Shown piece after piece: positions 51,850 to 61,440 of a stretch of 64,000 nucleotides of DNA (within the stretch, counting starts at the first letter, position 1; each line of letters begins with the position of its first letter). The stretch covers positions 142,672 through 206,671 of the forward strand of contig CAXXEO010000009.1 in assembly GCA_963664585.2 (NCBI GenBank), given 5' to 3'. The position numbers and the translations under genes are program-made. Source of the stretch: G963664585 sp963664585 (GTDB lineage Bacteria; Bacillota; Clostridia; Oscillospirales; Ruminococcaceae). The notes below the pieces were generated by a model, which saw only the letters and a program-made list of their open reading frames with translations, had not been told where the DNA came from and ran no database searches.

Positions 51850-51955
51850 TATAGTTGATTAATTTGAAAACAAGCTTGTGATTTCTTCCCCCGCCGAAGG
51901 CGGGGGAAGAAAATGACGTTTTATATATAGCCAGTTTTTAATTTAATTGGCTATA
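51850..51955 (+). repeat. Intergenic palindromic repeat, copy 5
   Basis: A 106-bp copy with a perfect 13-bp central stem. It lies directly after the terminator at 51806 and about 95 bases before the MalT-like gene. Confidence 0.85.
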
Positions 51956-52049
51956 TATTCCCAATATGACCCAATCCATAGTTGTATAAAGCCAACAGGC
52001 AAAAAAGAAACACAAACAAATTCTGATCTATTTATTTTTGCTTTAGGAG

Positions 52050-54551
52050 GTGGTTAGAACGCCAAGACCTAAAAAATATAATACTCGCGTATTATATTTT
52101 ACCGACAGACTGCGTGATAGCATGGAACTGCTTTCCGATTACCCTTGTACTATGGTGGAAGCACCTATGGGTTATGGCAAAACCACAGCAGTTCGAGAAG
52201 CGCTCCATTCCACCCATGCTAAGGTGTTATGGCAAACCATTTATGATGGAGATAGTGCTGCTTTCTGGCTGGGTTTTTGCAGCTTTATTTCGAAACTGGA
52301 TAAAAATATTGCGGGCAGCCTGCAGCAGATTGGGCTACCCACCGATATGCTCCTTCGGCATGAAGCGGTAACCCTGTTACGCAATCTGAAAATTTTCGAA
52401 CCTACATTTTTTGTAATCGATGACTGCCATTTTATTAAAGCGCCAGAAGTGAGTGAATTCTTAGGCTTTTTTCTAAAAAATCTTCCAGAAAAGCTGCATA
52501 TTGTTATCATATCTCGCACTGCCTTTTTAAAGAACCTCTCCGAATTACAGCTTAAAGGCTTTGTCAATCGAATTGGCGCTGAAGAGCTTGAGCTTTCTCC
52601 TTCTGATATTGCAAAATATTACAGGCTTTGCGGGATTACCCTCACTGAGGAAGAGCGGGATCTTCTCTATACTCGCAGTGAGGGCTGGATTTCCGCCTTG
52701 TACCTTTTCATGTTGGAATACACAGCCAAAGGGGCCTTTACTCCGGTTTCTGATATCCGGGAGTTGGTATATCAGACAGTGTACCTTCCTCTCAATGATG
52801 AACTCAAAACTTTTCTGAATTATATCTGCCTGTTTGATAGCTTTAGCATTAAGCAGGCACAATGTATGTGGCCAAAGAATAATGCCCCAACGCTCCTTTT
52901 TGAACTTCAGACCTGTAATGCCTTTATTACAAGGGATCGACTGACAGATGAGTATCATCTGCACAACATCTTCACCATCTGTATCCGAGAAGAATTTACA
53001 AAGTTATCGGAAAGCACACAAAGAGAGTTGTGGCAGAGAGCCGGAGAGTGGCATTTTCTAAATCAAAATCACGTTGCCGCCATGGATTGTTATTTTAAAT
53101 CCATGGATTTTGATCAAATGCTATGCGCGTTTGAAAAGGATAAAAGCTACCGATCTGATGGTGAGTATAAGGAAAAATTGATTTCATACTTTTCTTCGTG
53201 TCCTGAACAGATACGAGTGAAACATCATTACGCACTGCTGTTTTACGCACGGCGTTTGTTTGTCATGAACGAACACCAGCTTTTTGGAAAAACCTGCGCT
53301 GAGGTCCGCAGAAACATAGAAATGGATCAGAGCCTTGAGCCCGACGCAAGGGATACTCTACTGGGAGAATATGAAATTGTGATGAACTTCGCGTCGTATA
53401 ATAGTATTTCTAAAATGTTGGAGCACTCAAAAAAAGCGTGCCTTTATTTTAAAACCCCCTCTGGGATTTTTGATAACATACCAAACTGGACTTTTGGCTC
53501 ACCCTCTGTTCTATACATGTTTTATAGGGAAAGCGGCAAACTTTCTGAAGATGTGGAACGTTTAAAAGAGGCAATGTCCTATTATTACCAGGCGACAGAC
53601 GGACATGGATCCGGCGCGGAATATCTCATGGAGGCAGAAGCCTATTTTCTGCGGGGTGAGTTTCAAAATGCAGAAATCTCAGTATACAAATGTATTCCCA
53701 GCGCCCAGAGCAAAGCGCAATGGAGCATTCTTCTATGCGCGGATTATTTGCTCGCGCGCATTGCGTTAATACAAGGAGATTATTCAGCAGCAGCGACATT
53801 GCTTAAAAACATGCGAGAGACTTTGAAAACACAAAAACGATATACACTTTTACGAACCGTAGACATCTGTGAAGCCTATATCCAAGTGTTAGTGGGTCAA
53901 CCCCAAAAGAGTGCTGAGTGGATTTTACAGGGGGAGCTTTCGGATATAAAGATGCTTATGCCAGCCCTTCCGGCACTTCAAATGGTTTATGGACGTATTC
54001 TTTTGGAAAACAAGAAATACACAAAGCTCATCGGACTGTCTAATACATTTTTAAAGATGGCCAGCATTTTTCCAAACCTGCTCAGCCATATTTATATCCA
54101 TATTCATCTGGCGGCAGTCTATGAAAAGCTTTTTAACCGTGATGAGGCGATTGTATGTCTGAAAAATGCCCTTGCGATTGCTGTACCAGATCAGCTGTAT
54201 ATGCCCTTTGCTGAAAACGGAAAATATATTTGCGATCTGTTTGAGGACCCAAGAATTTCGGCGACATACACCTCCTTTAGCGCTCAATTTCGAAAACTGA
54301 ATGGAGTTTTCAATCAAGCGACGACGGCCGTTCAGAAAAGCTTCTTTTTAGTCGTTCCTACTTCTCTCAGCGAGCGTGAAAAGGAGGTGGCGGGACTTGC
54401 GGCGAAAGGCCTTTCCAATAAGGCCATTGGGAAAACGCTTTTTATTACAGAAAATACTGTTAAAGCAAGGCTGAAAAGTGTTTATGAAAAGCTGTCTGTC
54501 AAGTCACGTGCGCAACTGGAGGAACGACTTTTCCCAAAAAGTTTAGTATAA
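52050..54551 (+). CDS. MalT-like LuxR regulator (ATPase-TPR-HTH)
   Basis: An 833-residue signal-transduction ATPase regulator (LAL/STAND class). The N-terminal NTPase has Walker A APMGYGKTT (38-46) and Walker B FFVIDD (120-125), then a winged-helix region, a long TPR-like sensor region (about 330-740) and a C-terminal LuxR HTH (about 768-825: LSEREKEVAGLAAKGLSNKA, ENTVKARLKSVYEKLSVKSR). It would activate genes when its ligand binds. The start is uncertain: GTG 52050 overlaps the strong AGGAGG (52045-52050), the next in-frame ATG (52122) removes conserved residues, and an ACG at 52059 has ideal spacing. Confidence 0.9.
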   Translation: MVRTPRPKKYNTRVLYFTDRLRDSMELLSDYPCTMVEAPMGYGKTTAVREALHSTHAKVLWQTIYDGDSAAFWLGFCSFISKLDKNIAGSLQQIGLPTDMLLRHEAVTLLRNLKIFEPTFFVIDDCHFIKAPEVSEFLGFFLKNLPEKLHIVIISRTAFLKNLSELQLKGFVNRIGAEELELSPSDIAKYYRLCGITLTEEERDLLYTRSEGWISALYLFMLEYTAKGAFTPVSDIRELVYQTVYLPLNDELKTFLNYICLFDSFSIKQAQCMWPKNNAPTLLFELQTCNAFITRDRLTDEYHLHNIFTICIREEFTKLSESTQRELWQRAGEWHFLNQNHVAAMDCYFKSMDFDQMLCAFEKDKSYRSDGEYKEKLISYFSSCPEQIRVKHHYALLFYARRLFVMNEHQLFGKTCAEVRRNIEMDQSLEPDARDTLLGEYEIVMNFASYNSISKMLEHSKKACLYFKTPSGIFDNIPNWTFGSPSVLYMFYRESGKLSEDVERLKEAMSYYYQATDGHGSGAEYLMEAEAYFLRGEFQNAEISVYKCIPSAQSKAQWSILLCADYLLARIALIQGDYSAAATLLKNMRETLKTQKRYTLLRTVDICEAYIQVLVGQPQKSAEWILQGELSDIKMLMPALPALQMVYGRILLENKKYTKLIGLSNTFLKMASIFPNLLSHIYIHIHLAAVYEKLFNRDEAIVCLKNALAIAVPDQLYMPFAENGKYICDLFEDPRISATYTSFSAQFRKLNGVFNQATTAVQKSFFLVVPTSLSEREKEVAGLAAKGLSNKAIGKTLFITENTVKARLKSVYEKLSVKSRAQLEERLFPKSLV

Positions 54552-54585
54552 ATCTACCAAGAGTACCCAACGGGTACTGTGAAGC

Positions 54586-54627
54586 AAAAACAATCTACTG
54601 TACATTTTTGTATGGTGGATTGTTTTT
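54586..54627 (+). terminator. Terminator of the MalT-like gene
   Basis: AAAAACAATCTAC pairs with GTGGATTGTTTTT (one G-T pair), ending in a T run. A smaller dyad AGTACCC/GGGTACT lies at 54562-54578. Confidence 0.8.
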
Positions 54628-54668
54628 ATTTTCGCAAAATACCTAAGTGATGAAACGAGGTAATCATT

Positions 54669-55418
54669 ATGTTAAGAAGCAGAAAATGGATAGCGCTTCT
54701 GATCGCCACTATCTTTTTGTTGATCTGCGCTCTAGCTGGCTGCTCTAATGGAGATAAACCTCGTGATGAGCCGACCAGTTCGAAAGAATCCTCTTCTCAA
54801 AAAAACGCTGAACCGCCTACTACAACAGTCAAAACCCCAGCCTATGAACAGCATACTGCAAAAGCAAAGGAGGTCTTATCCGCCTATTTAAAAAAGCAAG
54901 GTACTACAGAAGAATATAAAATGCGGCATGCCACGGATTATACAATCCTGGACGTTTATGGTTTTTTATTTACGTTTATACCACAAAAATCCTTTGTTGC
55001 AGGCAGCATGGATGGCGAGGTAGATGTGTTTGTGTCAGAGGATGGCGCACAATCTTATATATACGATGAGACAATAAGAGCGAAGGAAGAAGAGAAAGAA
55101 GCTGAGACTTTTGAAAAGGTAATGCTCTGGGAGGGCGATTATAAACGCGATTCGTCCCAGGACGGCATAAAAGGCACGTTGTCAGTTGCTGTAACATCTG
55201 AGGGTATAGTATTGGATTTCAGACCAGAAGCGGGATCGACTCTGACAATCACAGAAACTCCAACCGCTGATGATATATACACAATCGTCAGTAAGAGTTC
55301 TGATGTCACCTTTACGATGAATTTGAACGATATTGTCATCAATGTAAAAGCATTCCCTTCGGCCAACTATAAATCAGTGGTTGGAAATTACAAAAAAACA
55401 ACGGAGGCGCTAGGATGA
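54669..55418 (+). CDS. Secreted lipoprotein of unknown function
   Basis: A 249-residue protein with a signal peptide and lipobox LALAGC (Cys about 25), a Ser/Pro/Thr-rich linker, and a C-terminal domain of about 180 residues with alternating strands (TLSVAVTSEGIVLDFRP, TMNLNDIVINVKAFPS). No family recognised. It follows the MalT-like regulator and starts a series of secreted and membrane proteins on the same strand, so it may be a target of that regulator. The gap 55419-55600 has no gene I can support. Confidence 0.7.
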   Translation: MLRSRKWIALLIATIFLLICALAGCSNGDKPRDEPTSSKESSSQKNAEPPTTTVKTPAYEQHTAKAKEVLSAYLKKQGTTEEYKMRHATDYTILDVYGFLFTFIPQKSFVAGSMDGEVDVFVSEDGAQSYIYDETIRAKEEEKEAETFEKVMLWEGDYKRDSSQDGIKGTLSVAVTSEGIVLDFRPEAGSTLTITETPTADDIYTIVSKSSDVTFTMNLNDIVINVKAFPSANYKSVVGNYKKTTEALG

Positions 55419-55600
55419 CATAGAAAAAATAAGCTGCGTATCATTGACCTTTTTTGCACTGTTTACAAGTTTGCCATTTGCAACCAGAAGCCCCATGAAA
55501 GCCAGCCAGCTCAAGGATATTTTGCTGTTGACGCATCACAGAACTATGAGCATGGCCCGTTCTTTTCGCACATTTTAATAATAAAGGAGATTGATGAATT

Positions 55601-56287
55601 ATGTTCAAAGTAAAACGAATTGCGTGTTTGCTGATAACATTGATTATGACGCTGAGTATCCTGCAAACAACCACGTTTGCGAGCGATTTAACTATTACGA
55701 AAGTTAAAAGCTTTAACTATCAAGGAAAATTCTATATGTCATTTCAAGTCCAAAGCTATAATCAAGCCAAGGTTACAGCCATTTTAATAAATTCGGCGGG
55801 AAAAACGGTTTTGCAGTGGAAACCCTTGTTAAGCAGCAGCCAAAATAATCCCGTCGTTACCTTCGGGGAAAATTACGATAAGCTGCCTGCTGGCCAATAT
55901 ACAATGGTCGTAACCGGTGAATTGCTTGGCATCTCTCCCAAAACAACGGCAACCCTGAAGGCCACTATCAAAAACAATCCTCAAGCAACACTAAGCATTT
56001 TAGACGAAGCCATGTGCCGCATAGATAGCACTAAAGGATACGGCCACAGTTTCCGCTTTAATTTCACGCAGGGCTTGGGGAAAACAGTTGCGTTGCAGAT
56101 CTACACCGCAAAAGGTCAGCTGCTAAAAACCAATCAATATCAACTTAAAAACGCAAGCGGGACTTATAAATATGTGTGGGATTATTTTCCCGATAATGGC
56201 CTGAGGGTCAGCGGCGGCAATTATATAGTCAAGTACAAAATCGGAGACGGTGCATGGCAGCAAAGACAATTTGCGGTGCAATTTTAA
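55601..56287 (+). CDS. Secreted protein with Ig-like/FlgD-like fold
   Basis: A 228-residue exported protein. The signal peptide (about 1-27, ending TTTFAS) is followed by two beta-sandwich-like halves. The second, with KTVALQIYTAKGQLLKTNQY, KYVWDYFPDNGLRVSGGNY and IVKYKIGDGAW, resembles the FlgD Ig-like repeat or similar extracellular adhesion modules. AAGGAG lies upstream of ATG. The next gene begins 11 bases after its stop, so they form an operon. Confidence 0.65.
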   Translation: MFKVKRIACLLITLIMTLSILQTTTFASDLTITKVKSFNYQGKFYMSFQVQSYNQAKVTAILINSAGKTVLQWKPLLSSSQNNPVVTFGENYDKLPAGQYTMVVTGELLGISPKTTATLKATIKNNPQATLSILDEAMCRIDSTKGYGHSFRFNFTQGLGKTVALQIYTAKGQLLKTNQYQLKNASGTYKYVWDYFPDNGLRVSGGNYIVKYKIGDGAWQQRQFAVQF

Positions 56288-56298
56288 GGAGGATGGCT

Positions 56299-57495
56299 AT
56301 GAAACATTTATTGAAAAGAATATTCCTGCTTCTTGTCACAGTTGTTCTTCTGTCATCTGCAACAACAGCCTTTGCCGCCAGTCCGGAGCAATGGCAGAAC
56401 ATCAAAGGCACATATGCACGTGAGGACAACAGTCAGTTTAACAACGGCATTTTGAAACTCATGTATCTAGATAATGATTGTACCTTGTTTGAGTTCAAGA
56501 TGATGAAGGGCAGCGAAAGCGAAAATTCAGCTTTTAACTTTTCTTTTGCCGGTGTCATGATTTCAAACGATGACGGATCAGCCGACTATGAATCTGCGGA
56601 TGAAAATGAGAGCTTACGATTAAAATTTGATTTGAAAGCGGAAAAAGTTGTTGTCACACAGGAAGGCAATCTCCCTGTTGATGTAGCAGGTTCATACACC
56701 CTTCAGGAGCCGACCATCGAGGTTTCGGATGAGGCCGCAAAAGAAATTTTAGAGTTTCTGCCTACTGCTACCACCAGCCTAAACCACAACAACGGAGAAT
56801 ATGCCCTGACTTATGCGGATGAAATGGTGGGCGGCTGGTTTTATGACGTAAAGGCCAACTTTACGGATACCAAGGCGCTTATAGGCGAGTTTTGGATAGC
56901 ACAGGATATGAGTGCAGTCTATCGTGTAGATACCGATAAGCCCATTTTGATTTATGGTTCTGCACAACCGCTGATGGACGCCGAATATATGGTTACCCCT
57001 TCGCATGATATAGACAAAGATACACAGGCTGAGGATGGCAATCAAAACGATGAAACTGCAAAAGTACCTTATTCCGTTTTCTATGTGTCTGCAGTATCAG
57101 AGCAAGAAGCGGTCAACGTGGGGCAAACAGCTAAAATCGCAGTAACAATGCCGGGCAATCTTCCCTATACACTGGAAGCGACAAGCTCCGATAGTGTAAT
57201 TGCAGAAGTAAGCAAAGACGGTGTCATTACAGCTAAAAGTGCTGGGCAAGCTACAATCATCGTCAAGTTAGCAATTGACGATGCCCAAAAGATTTTTGAA
57301 CTGTCATTTGGCGGGGTCGAGCCTCTCGCCGAAAACAGTAAATTGCCCGATGCGGCTACAGATAACACTGATTCCGATACCAAGCTGGACGGAGGCGACA
57401 TCGCCATTCTTGCGGTCTTATTTCTCCTAGCCGTTGGTGCAGTGACGGGAGTTGTACTTCTTGTTCGGCGTCTGTTAAAGAAAAAAGTCGCCTAA
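56299..57495 (+). CDS. Membrane-anchored surface protein with BIG2 domain
   Basis: A 398-residue exported protein. The signal peptide (about 1-27, ending TTAFA), a long N-terminal beta-rich region (about 28-255), a bacterial Ig-like BIG2 domain (about 262-350: GQTAKIAVTMPGNLPYTLEA, EVSKDGVITAKSAGQATIIV) and a C-terminal membrane segment (IAILAVLFLLAVGAVTGVVLL) followed by RRLLKKK. AAGGAGG precedes ATG 56299. It would sit in the membrane with the domain outside. Ligand unknown. Confidence 0.75.
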   Translation: MKHLLKRIFLLLVTVVLLSSATTAFAASPEQWQNIKGTYAREDNSQFNNGILKLMYLDNDCTLFEFKMMKGSESENSAFNFSFAGVMISNDDGSADYESADENESLRLKFDLKAEKVVVTQEGNLPVDVAGSYTLQEPTIEVSDEAAKEILEFLPTATTSLNHNNGEYALTYADEMVGGWFYDVKANFTDTKALIGEFWIAQDMSAVYRVDTDKPILIYGSAQPLMDAEYMVTPSHDIDKDTQAEDGNQNDETAKVPYSVFYVSAVSEQEAVNVGQTAKIAVTMPGNLPYTLEATSSDSVIAEVSKDGVITAKSAGQATIIVKLAIDDAQKIFELSFGGVEPLAENSKLPDAATDNTDSDTKLDGGDIAILAVLFLLAVGAVTGVVLLVRRLLKKKVA

Positions 57496-57690
57496 GCACA
57501 GCTAGGTGAAGAGTCTTCATGGGAAAATTTGCGGACTGAAATTTGCCCCTGTGCATGGGACTTTTCAGTCTTTGCAGGATGCACCAACAAGCCTTCTAAG
57601 GATGAGAAATGCGAAACGGTGTATTTTAAAGTGACCGATTGCGAATACGAGAATTTTAGCTTAAATATTGAAAGGTCGGATTTCTCATGA
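57496..57690 (+). other. Open 64-codon stretch with Cys motif, in frame after the BIG2 stop
   Basis: Directly after the TAA of the BIG2 gene, the same frame stays open for 64 codons to TGA 57688-57690 and reads like protein: LRTEICPCAWDFSVFAGC, KDEKCETVYFKVTDCEYEN. A TTG at 57529 could start a 53-residue peptide, but its ribosome binding site is poor. The end overlaps the next ATG (ATGA). It is either a small coupled gene or the tail of a decayed gene. Confidence 0.4.
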
Positions 57691-58613
57691 ATATTGCGGA
57701 ACTTGAAAAAATGCGTCAAAAAGCGAGGACGATCAGTGTACTTAACGCCGTATTGATTGCTTTTTGGTTTGTTCCTTTTTTCAAATTGATTTCTGTAATT
57801 GGTGCTTTGGCACTCTACTTCTTTGTTACGCGCCGTATTGTGTCAGATTACAAAGTGGCTTTTAAAGCCAATGTGGTTAAGGCTTCGCTGGAAAACGTTT
57901 TTTCAGAATTGGAGTATGACCCCAACAACGGCATTGGGCGTGAAATGATCGAAAAGTCAGAGCTTTTTATGCAGGGAAATCATTATGACAGTAACGACTT
58001 GATTCACGCCAAATATAAAAACGTGGAGTTTCGGCAGGCAGATATTTCTATTCAAGATCATACCACTACCCGCGATCCGAACGGAAACGAAGTCGCTGAC
58101 ATCCAGCAATATTTCAAAGGTAGATTGATCCTATTTACATTTAACAAAGCAACGACCGCTCCTGTGCAGGTAGTTGGAAAACACTTTAACAGAGGTTCGT
58201 CGGATGGCGTGATTGGAAAGCTCACCAGAGGATTCCAAAATAACACTTCAAGGAAAAAGGTCATGATGGAATCTGATGAGTTTAATAAGAATTTTGAGGT
58301 TCTCGCCGCAGATCCTCATTCGGCTTATTATCTATTGACTCCGCCTATCATAGATGCTATTACACATCTATCCAAGGTCTATAATAACAACATTGCGCTC
58401 GCTTTCAAGGATAATACCCTATTCGTGGCAGTTTATCACAAGAAGGATTCACTGGAGCCGAAGATTTTAAATGGAACTACCATTATAAATGAACAGTGCA
58501 AAATACAACAGGAAATCAAAATCATTACTGATTTTATTGATCTTATGAGTTTAGAAAAAAATATATTTGTCATGGGCACTAATGCGCTTTTAAAACAGGA
58601 GAAAAAGATATGA
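57687..58613 (+). CDS. DUF3137 membrane protein
   Basis: A 308-residue protein with two adjacent N-terminal membrane segments (about 17-47: VLNAVLIAFWFVPFF, LISVIGALALYFFVT) and a cytoplasmic domain of the DUF3137 type, with FSELEYDPNNGIG, FMQGNHYDSNDLIHAKYKN and FNKNFEVLAADPHSAYYLL. DUF3137 genes very often adjoin LemA genes, as here (ATGA overlap at 58610-58613). Molecular role unknown. Confidence 0.85.
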   Translation: MNIAELEKMRQKARTISVLNAVLIAFWFVPFFKLISVIGALALYFFVTRRIVSDYKVAFKANVVKASLENVFSELEYDPNNGIGREMIEKSELFMQGNHYDSNDLIHAKYKNVEFRQADISIQDHTTTRDPNGNEVADIQQYFKGRLILFTFNKATTAPVQVVGKHFNRGSSDGVIGKLTRGFQNNTSRKKVMMESDEFNKNFEVLAADPHSAYYLLTPPIIDAITHLSKVYNNNIALAFKDNTLFVAVYHKKDSLEPKILNGTTIINEQCKIQQEIKIITDFIDLMSLEKNIFVMGTNALLKQEKKI

Positions 58614-59149
58614 TTCTGCCTATTGTTGCAGCAATAGTCGTCGTCCTTATTGCTATTTGGTGGATCACCACAGGAAACGGATTGAAACAACTTCTTGTAA
58701 AAATTAAGGAAGCTGATTCTGATATTGAAGTAGCGTTAACCAAGCGCTTTGACACACTGACCAAGATGCTTGATATTTTAAAGGCGTATGCTTTACACGA
58801 AACCGAAACTTTAACAGGTATCGTAAAACTGCGCCAAGGTATGTCTATGCTCGAAAGAAGTCAGGCAAGCAGTGACATGAAACAACTTGCAGGCAGACTC
58901 CAGCTCATCGCAGAATCTTATCCGCAGCTTCGCTCTAGCGATAATTTTAAACAGCTCCAAATTTCTGCTGCCGATGTGGAAGAACATTTGCAAGCCGCAA
59001 GGCGTCTTTATAATGCGAATGTTTCCAATTTCAATCAAAAGCTGGTGAGCTTCCCTGACAGTCTGGTTGCAGGGTGCCTAAAGCTCAAAGAGCATTCATT
59101 TTTTGACATGGATTCCTCAAAAAAAGAGGATGTCAGCATGAAGTTATAG
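58610..59149 (+). CDS. lemA: LemA-family protein
   Basis: A 179-residue LemA protein: one N-terminal membrane helix (LPIVAAIVVVLIAIWWI), then a helical hairpin domain with DIEVALTKRFDTLTKMLDIL and LQLIAESYPQLRSSDNFKQL, and the C-terminal RRLYNANVSNFNQKLVSFPD. It is anchored in the membrane with the helical part exposed. Family function is unclear. It is translationally coupled to the DUF3137 gene. Confidence 0.92.
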   Translation: MILPIVAAIVVVLIAIWWITTGNGLKQLLVKIKEADSDIEVALTKRFDTLTKMLDILKAYALHETETLTGIVKLRQGMSMLERSQASSDMKQLAGRLQLIAESYPQLRSSDNFKQLQISAADVEEHLQAARRLYNANVSNFNQKLVSFPDSLVAGCLKLKEHSFFDMDSSKKEDVSMKL

Positions 59150-59425
59150 CATCTGATTAAGGAAGACGCACTGTAGGTGCTACTTCTTATGCGATCATGG
59201 CTGTTCTGCTTACGGGAGCAGCCATGTTTGGTGCTATTTATGCTAAATCACCAAAATAAAGCTGATTTTTTTGTCGCACGGGACTACTGGCGGCGGGCTG
59301 TTTATTGTATGAGCCACACTGCTTTTTCTTCTTACGGGATTCGTTTTTTGCAGGGATATGCCGCACAGCTTGTTTTGTAAAAAGGCAATGAGTGCGGGTA
59401 TCAGGTACAAAGGAGGTAAAATGGC
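59150..59425 (+). other. Gap with a membrane-anchor-like remnant
   Basis: A stop-bounded frame (about 59162-59260) reads TVGATSYAIMAVLLTGAAMF then GAIYAKSPK, which resembles the C-terminal membrane anchor of a surface protein but has no upstream coding part. Probably a gene remnant. Confidence 0.3.
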
Positions 59426-59692
59426 ATGCCCACAATTATATGTATCCGTCCCATGGAAAACTATCGAATGGAAGTAGAATTTTCAAACGGCAGCATTGTG
59501 ATTCTAAATCTGGAAAACAAACTGCATACGATCCGTTTTTCGGCGCTTCGAGACAGAAAACTGTTTGAAAGCGCTACTACCGATGGAATTAGTATCCTGT
59601 GGAATAAAATGCTTGAAATATCCGCGACGGAAGTTTTTGAAATTGCAAAAAGTGAAAAAAAGGAAATTTGCAATGAAAAAGCTCTGATATGA
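59426..59692 (+). CDS. DUF2442 protein
   Basis: An 88-residue protein. The N-terminal YRMEVEFSNGSIVILNL, the central ALRDRKLFESATTDGISILW and the C-terminal DISA-like MLEISATEVFEIA match DUF2442, small proteins of unknown role often found near toxin-antitoxin-like genes, usually with DUF4160. No DUF4160 gene is seen. AGGAGG precedes the ATG. Confidence 0.8.
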   Translation: MPTIICIRPMENYRMEVEFSNGSIVILNLENKLHTIRFSALRDRKLFESATTDGISILWNKMLEISATEVFEIAKSEKKEICNEKALI

Positions 59693-59858
59693 GATTTACA
59701 GCTAATACCTTATAATATCAATGGGTTAAATATACAAGTTTAAGATGTTGCGTTGTACTACATGTATGATGTAGAAAAGTACAACTGGTACGGAGCTAAC
59801 CCCAACGAAATCAATGCAAACGGTTGATCTTCACTGGAAAACAACAGATTACAAAAGC

Positions 59859-59893
59859 AAAAGGGCTTTAACCACGAAGGTTGAAGTCCTTTT
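59859..59893 (+). terminator. Terminator in the 59.7-60.2 kb gap
   Basis: AAAAGGGCTTTAACC pairs with GGTTGAAGTCCTTTT around ACGAA. Just upstream a short frame (about 59763-59829) reads DVEKYNWYGANPNEINANG, possibly the end of a lost gene. The rest up to 60258 is AT-rich leader. Confidence 0.75.
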
Positions 59894-60258
59894 GTTTGTC
59901 CTTTATGAGAAGCCATGTAAATTTTGATGCCTATTTATCTTCATAATATTCTCAAAATCTTACTCAATGTCGAACTAAACACTAACAATTTCATTCACAA
60001 ATGTTATTGAAATACTGAAAGTACGCTATTATTTACTATACTACTATTTTTGTTTATTTGTGATATATATATTAAATTTAAACTGATCAATAATTACCTT
60101 GAAATTGTAAAAAAATGTAAGTATTATTATATTAATTAATAACATCTCTCATTCTATGTGTTGTGAGTTTGAGAGGAAAGGTGTTGCTATCGGCTTAAAC
60201 ATTTGAGAGAGATAATATGTACAAGACCAGAAACATTTTTGAGAAGGAAGGTATATAA

Positions 60259-61440
60259 ATGAAGATCACATCTGTTGATGTCATTGCCTGCAAACGCCAG
60301 TCTTTCAGTGCCCAAACTCCCGTCTTGTGCCGTATCAATACGGATGAGGGCATATATGGTTATGGAGAGGCCGGAGTATCTATCATGGATTTTTCCCTGG
60401 GTTCTTATGCGCTGCTAAAAATCTTCAGCAAAATAATCATCGGCAAGGATCCTCTGTACATTGATGTCATATGGGAAAGTTTATCGCAGAGTTTCTGGGC
60501 TCAGGGCAATGGCGGTGTGATCATGGCTGCCATTAGCGCGATTGATACCGCCCTCTGGGATATCAAGGGGAAGTACTTTAATGTACCGCTTTATGTGCTG
60601 CTGGGGGGCAAACACAGGGATAAACTGCGTTGCTATGCCAGTCAGCTCCAAAGCGGTTGGAAATACCAAAATTTCATGACAGCCCCCGGCGACCTTGGTT
60701 TCCTCAAAGAGGCTTGTCAGGCGGCGCTTGATGATGGCTATGACGCTATTAAGATTGACTTTATCAACAAGAGACTGGACGGTACACCTATTGACCGTAC
60801 TGAGATGAAAAATTACATTCCGAAACAGTGGATGAATGAGTTTGTCAAACGTGTTGAAATGGTGAGGGAAACGGTCGGACCCGACATTGATATCATCATG
60901 GAAAACCATTGCATTACTTCTGCCAATACCGCCATCCAGTTTGGCTTGGCAACTCAGAAGTATGACATTATGTTCCTTGAAGAGCCCGCAAATCCGATGA
61001 GTCCTTTGGAGTACAAACGCATTTCCGAAAAACTGGATATTCCGATAGCAACCGGTGAACGGTCCTACCTGCGTTGGGGTTTCTTGCCACTATTGGAAAA
61101 CGGCAGCCTTTCTGTGATTCAACCCGATCTGGGAAACTGCGGAGGCATAACCGAAGGCCGAAAAATTTGTGATTTAGCAAATACTTTTGGCGTGACTGTC
61201 CAGACCCATACATGCAATACGCCAATCAGCATAGCGACGTCGTTGCATTTGGAAGCTGCCATTCCCAATTTTATCATTCACGAGCATCATACGGTGGATA
61301 CTCTAAAAGATGTCGCTGATTTATGCATTTACGATTATCAGCCTGTGGATGGGTATTATTCTATTCCCGAGCTGCCGGGTATCGGAAATGAGCTGTCTGA
61401 AAAGGCGCTCGCTGAAGCAACAATTGAAACCATAAAATAG
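60259..61440 (+). CDS. Mandelate racemase/muconate lactonizing enzyme family protein
   Basis: A 393-residue enolase-superfamily enzyme, close to sugar-acid dehydratases. The N-terminal capping domain (about 1-120) is followed by the barrel: YDAIKIDF (catalytic Lys region), metal ligands in IIMENH, FLEEPANP and ATGERSY, and a possible His base in VQTHTCNTPIS. The substrate, perhaps galactonate, mannonate or another sugar acid, cannot be set from sequence alone. AAGGAAGG precedes the ATG. It stands alone; a MarR regulator and a PatB-type enzyme follow further down. Confidence 0.88.
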   Translation: MKITSVDVIACKRQSFSAQTPVLCRINTDEGIYGYGEAGVSIMDFSLGSYALLKIFSKIIIGKDPLYIDVIWESLSQSFWAQGNGGVIMAAISAIDTALWDIKGKYFNVPLYVLLGGKHRDKLRCYASQLQSGWKYQNFMTAPGDLGFLKEACQAALDDGYDAIKIDFINKRLDGTPIDRTEMKNYIPKQWMNEFVKRVEMVRETVGPDIDIIMENHCITSANTAIQFGLATQKYDIMFLEEPANPMSPLEYKRISEKLDIPIATGERSYLRWGFLPLLENGSLSVIQPDLGNCGGITEGRKICDLANTFGVTVQTHTCNTPISIATSLHLEAAIPNFIIHEHHTVDTLKDVADLCIYDYQPVDGYYSIPELPGIGNELSEKALAEATIETIK

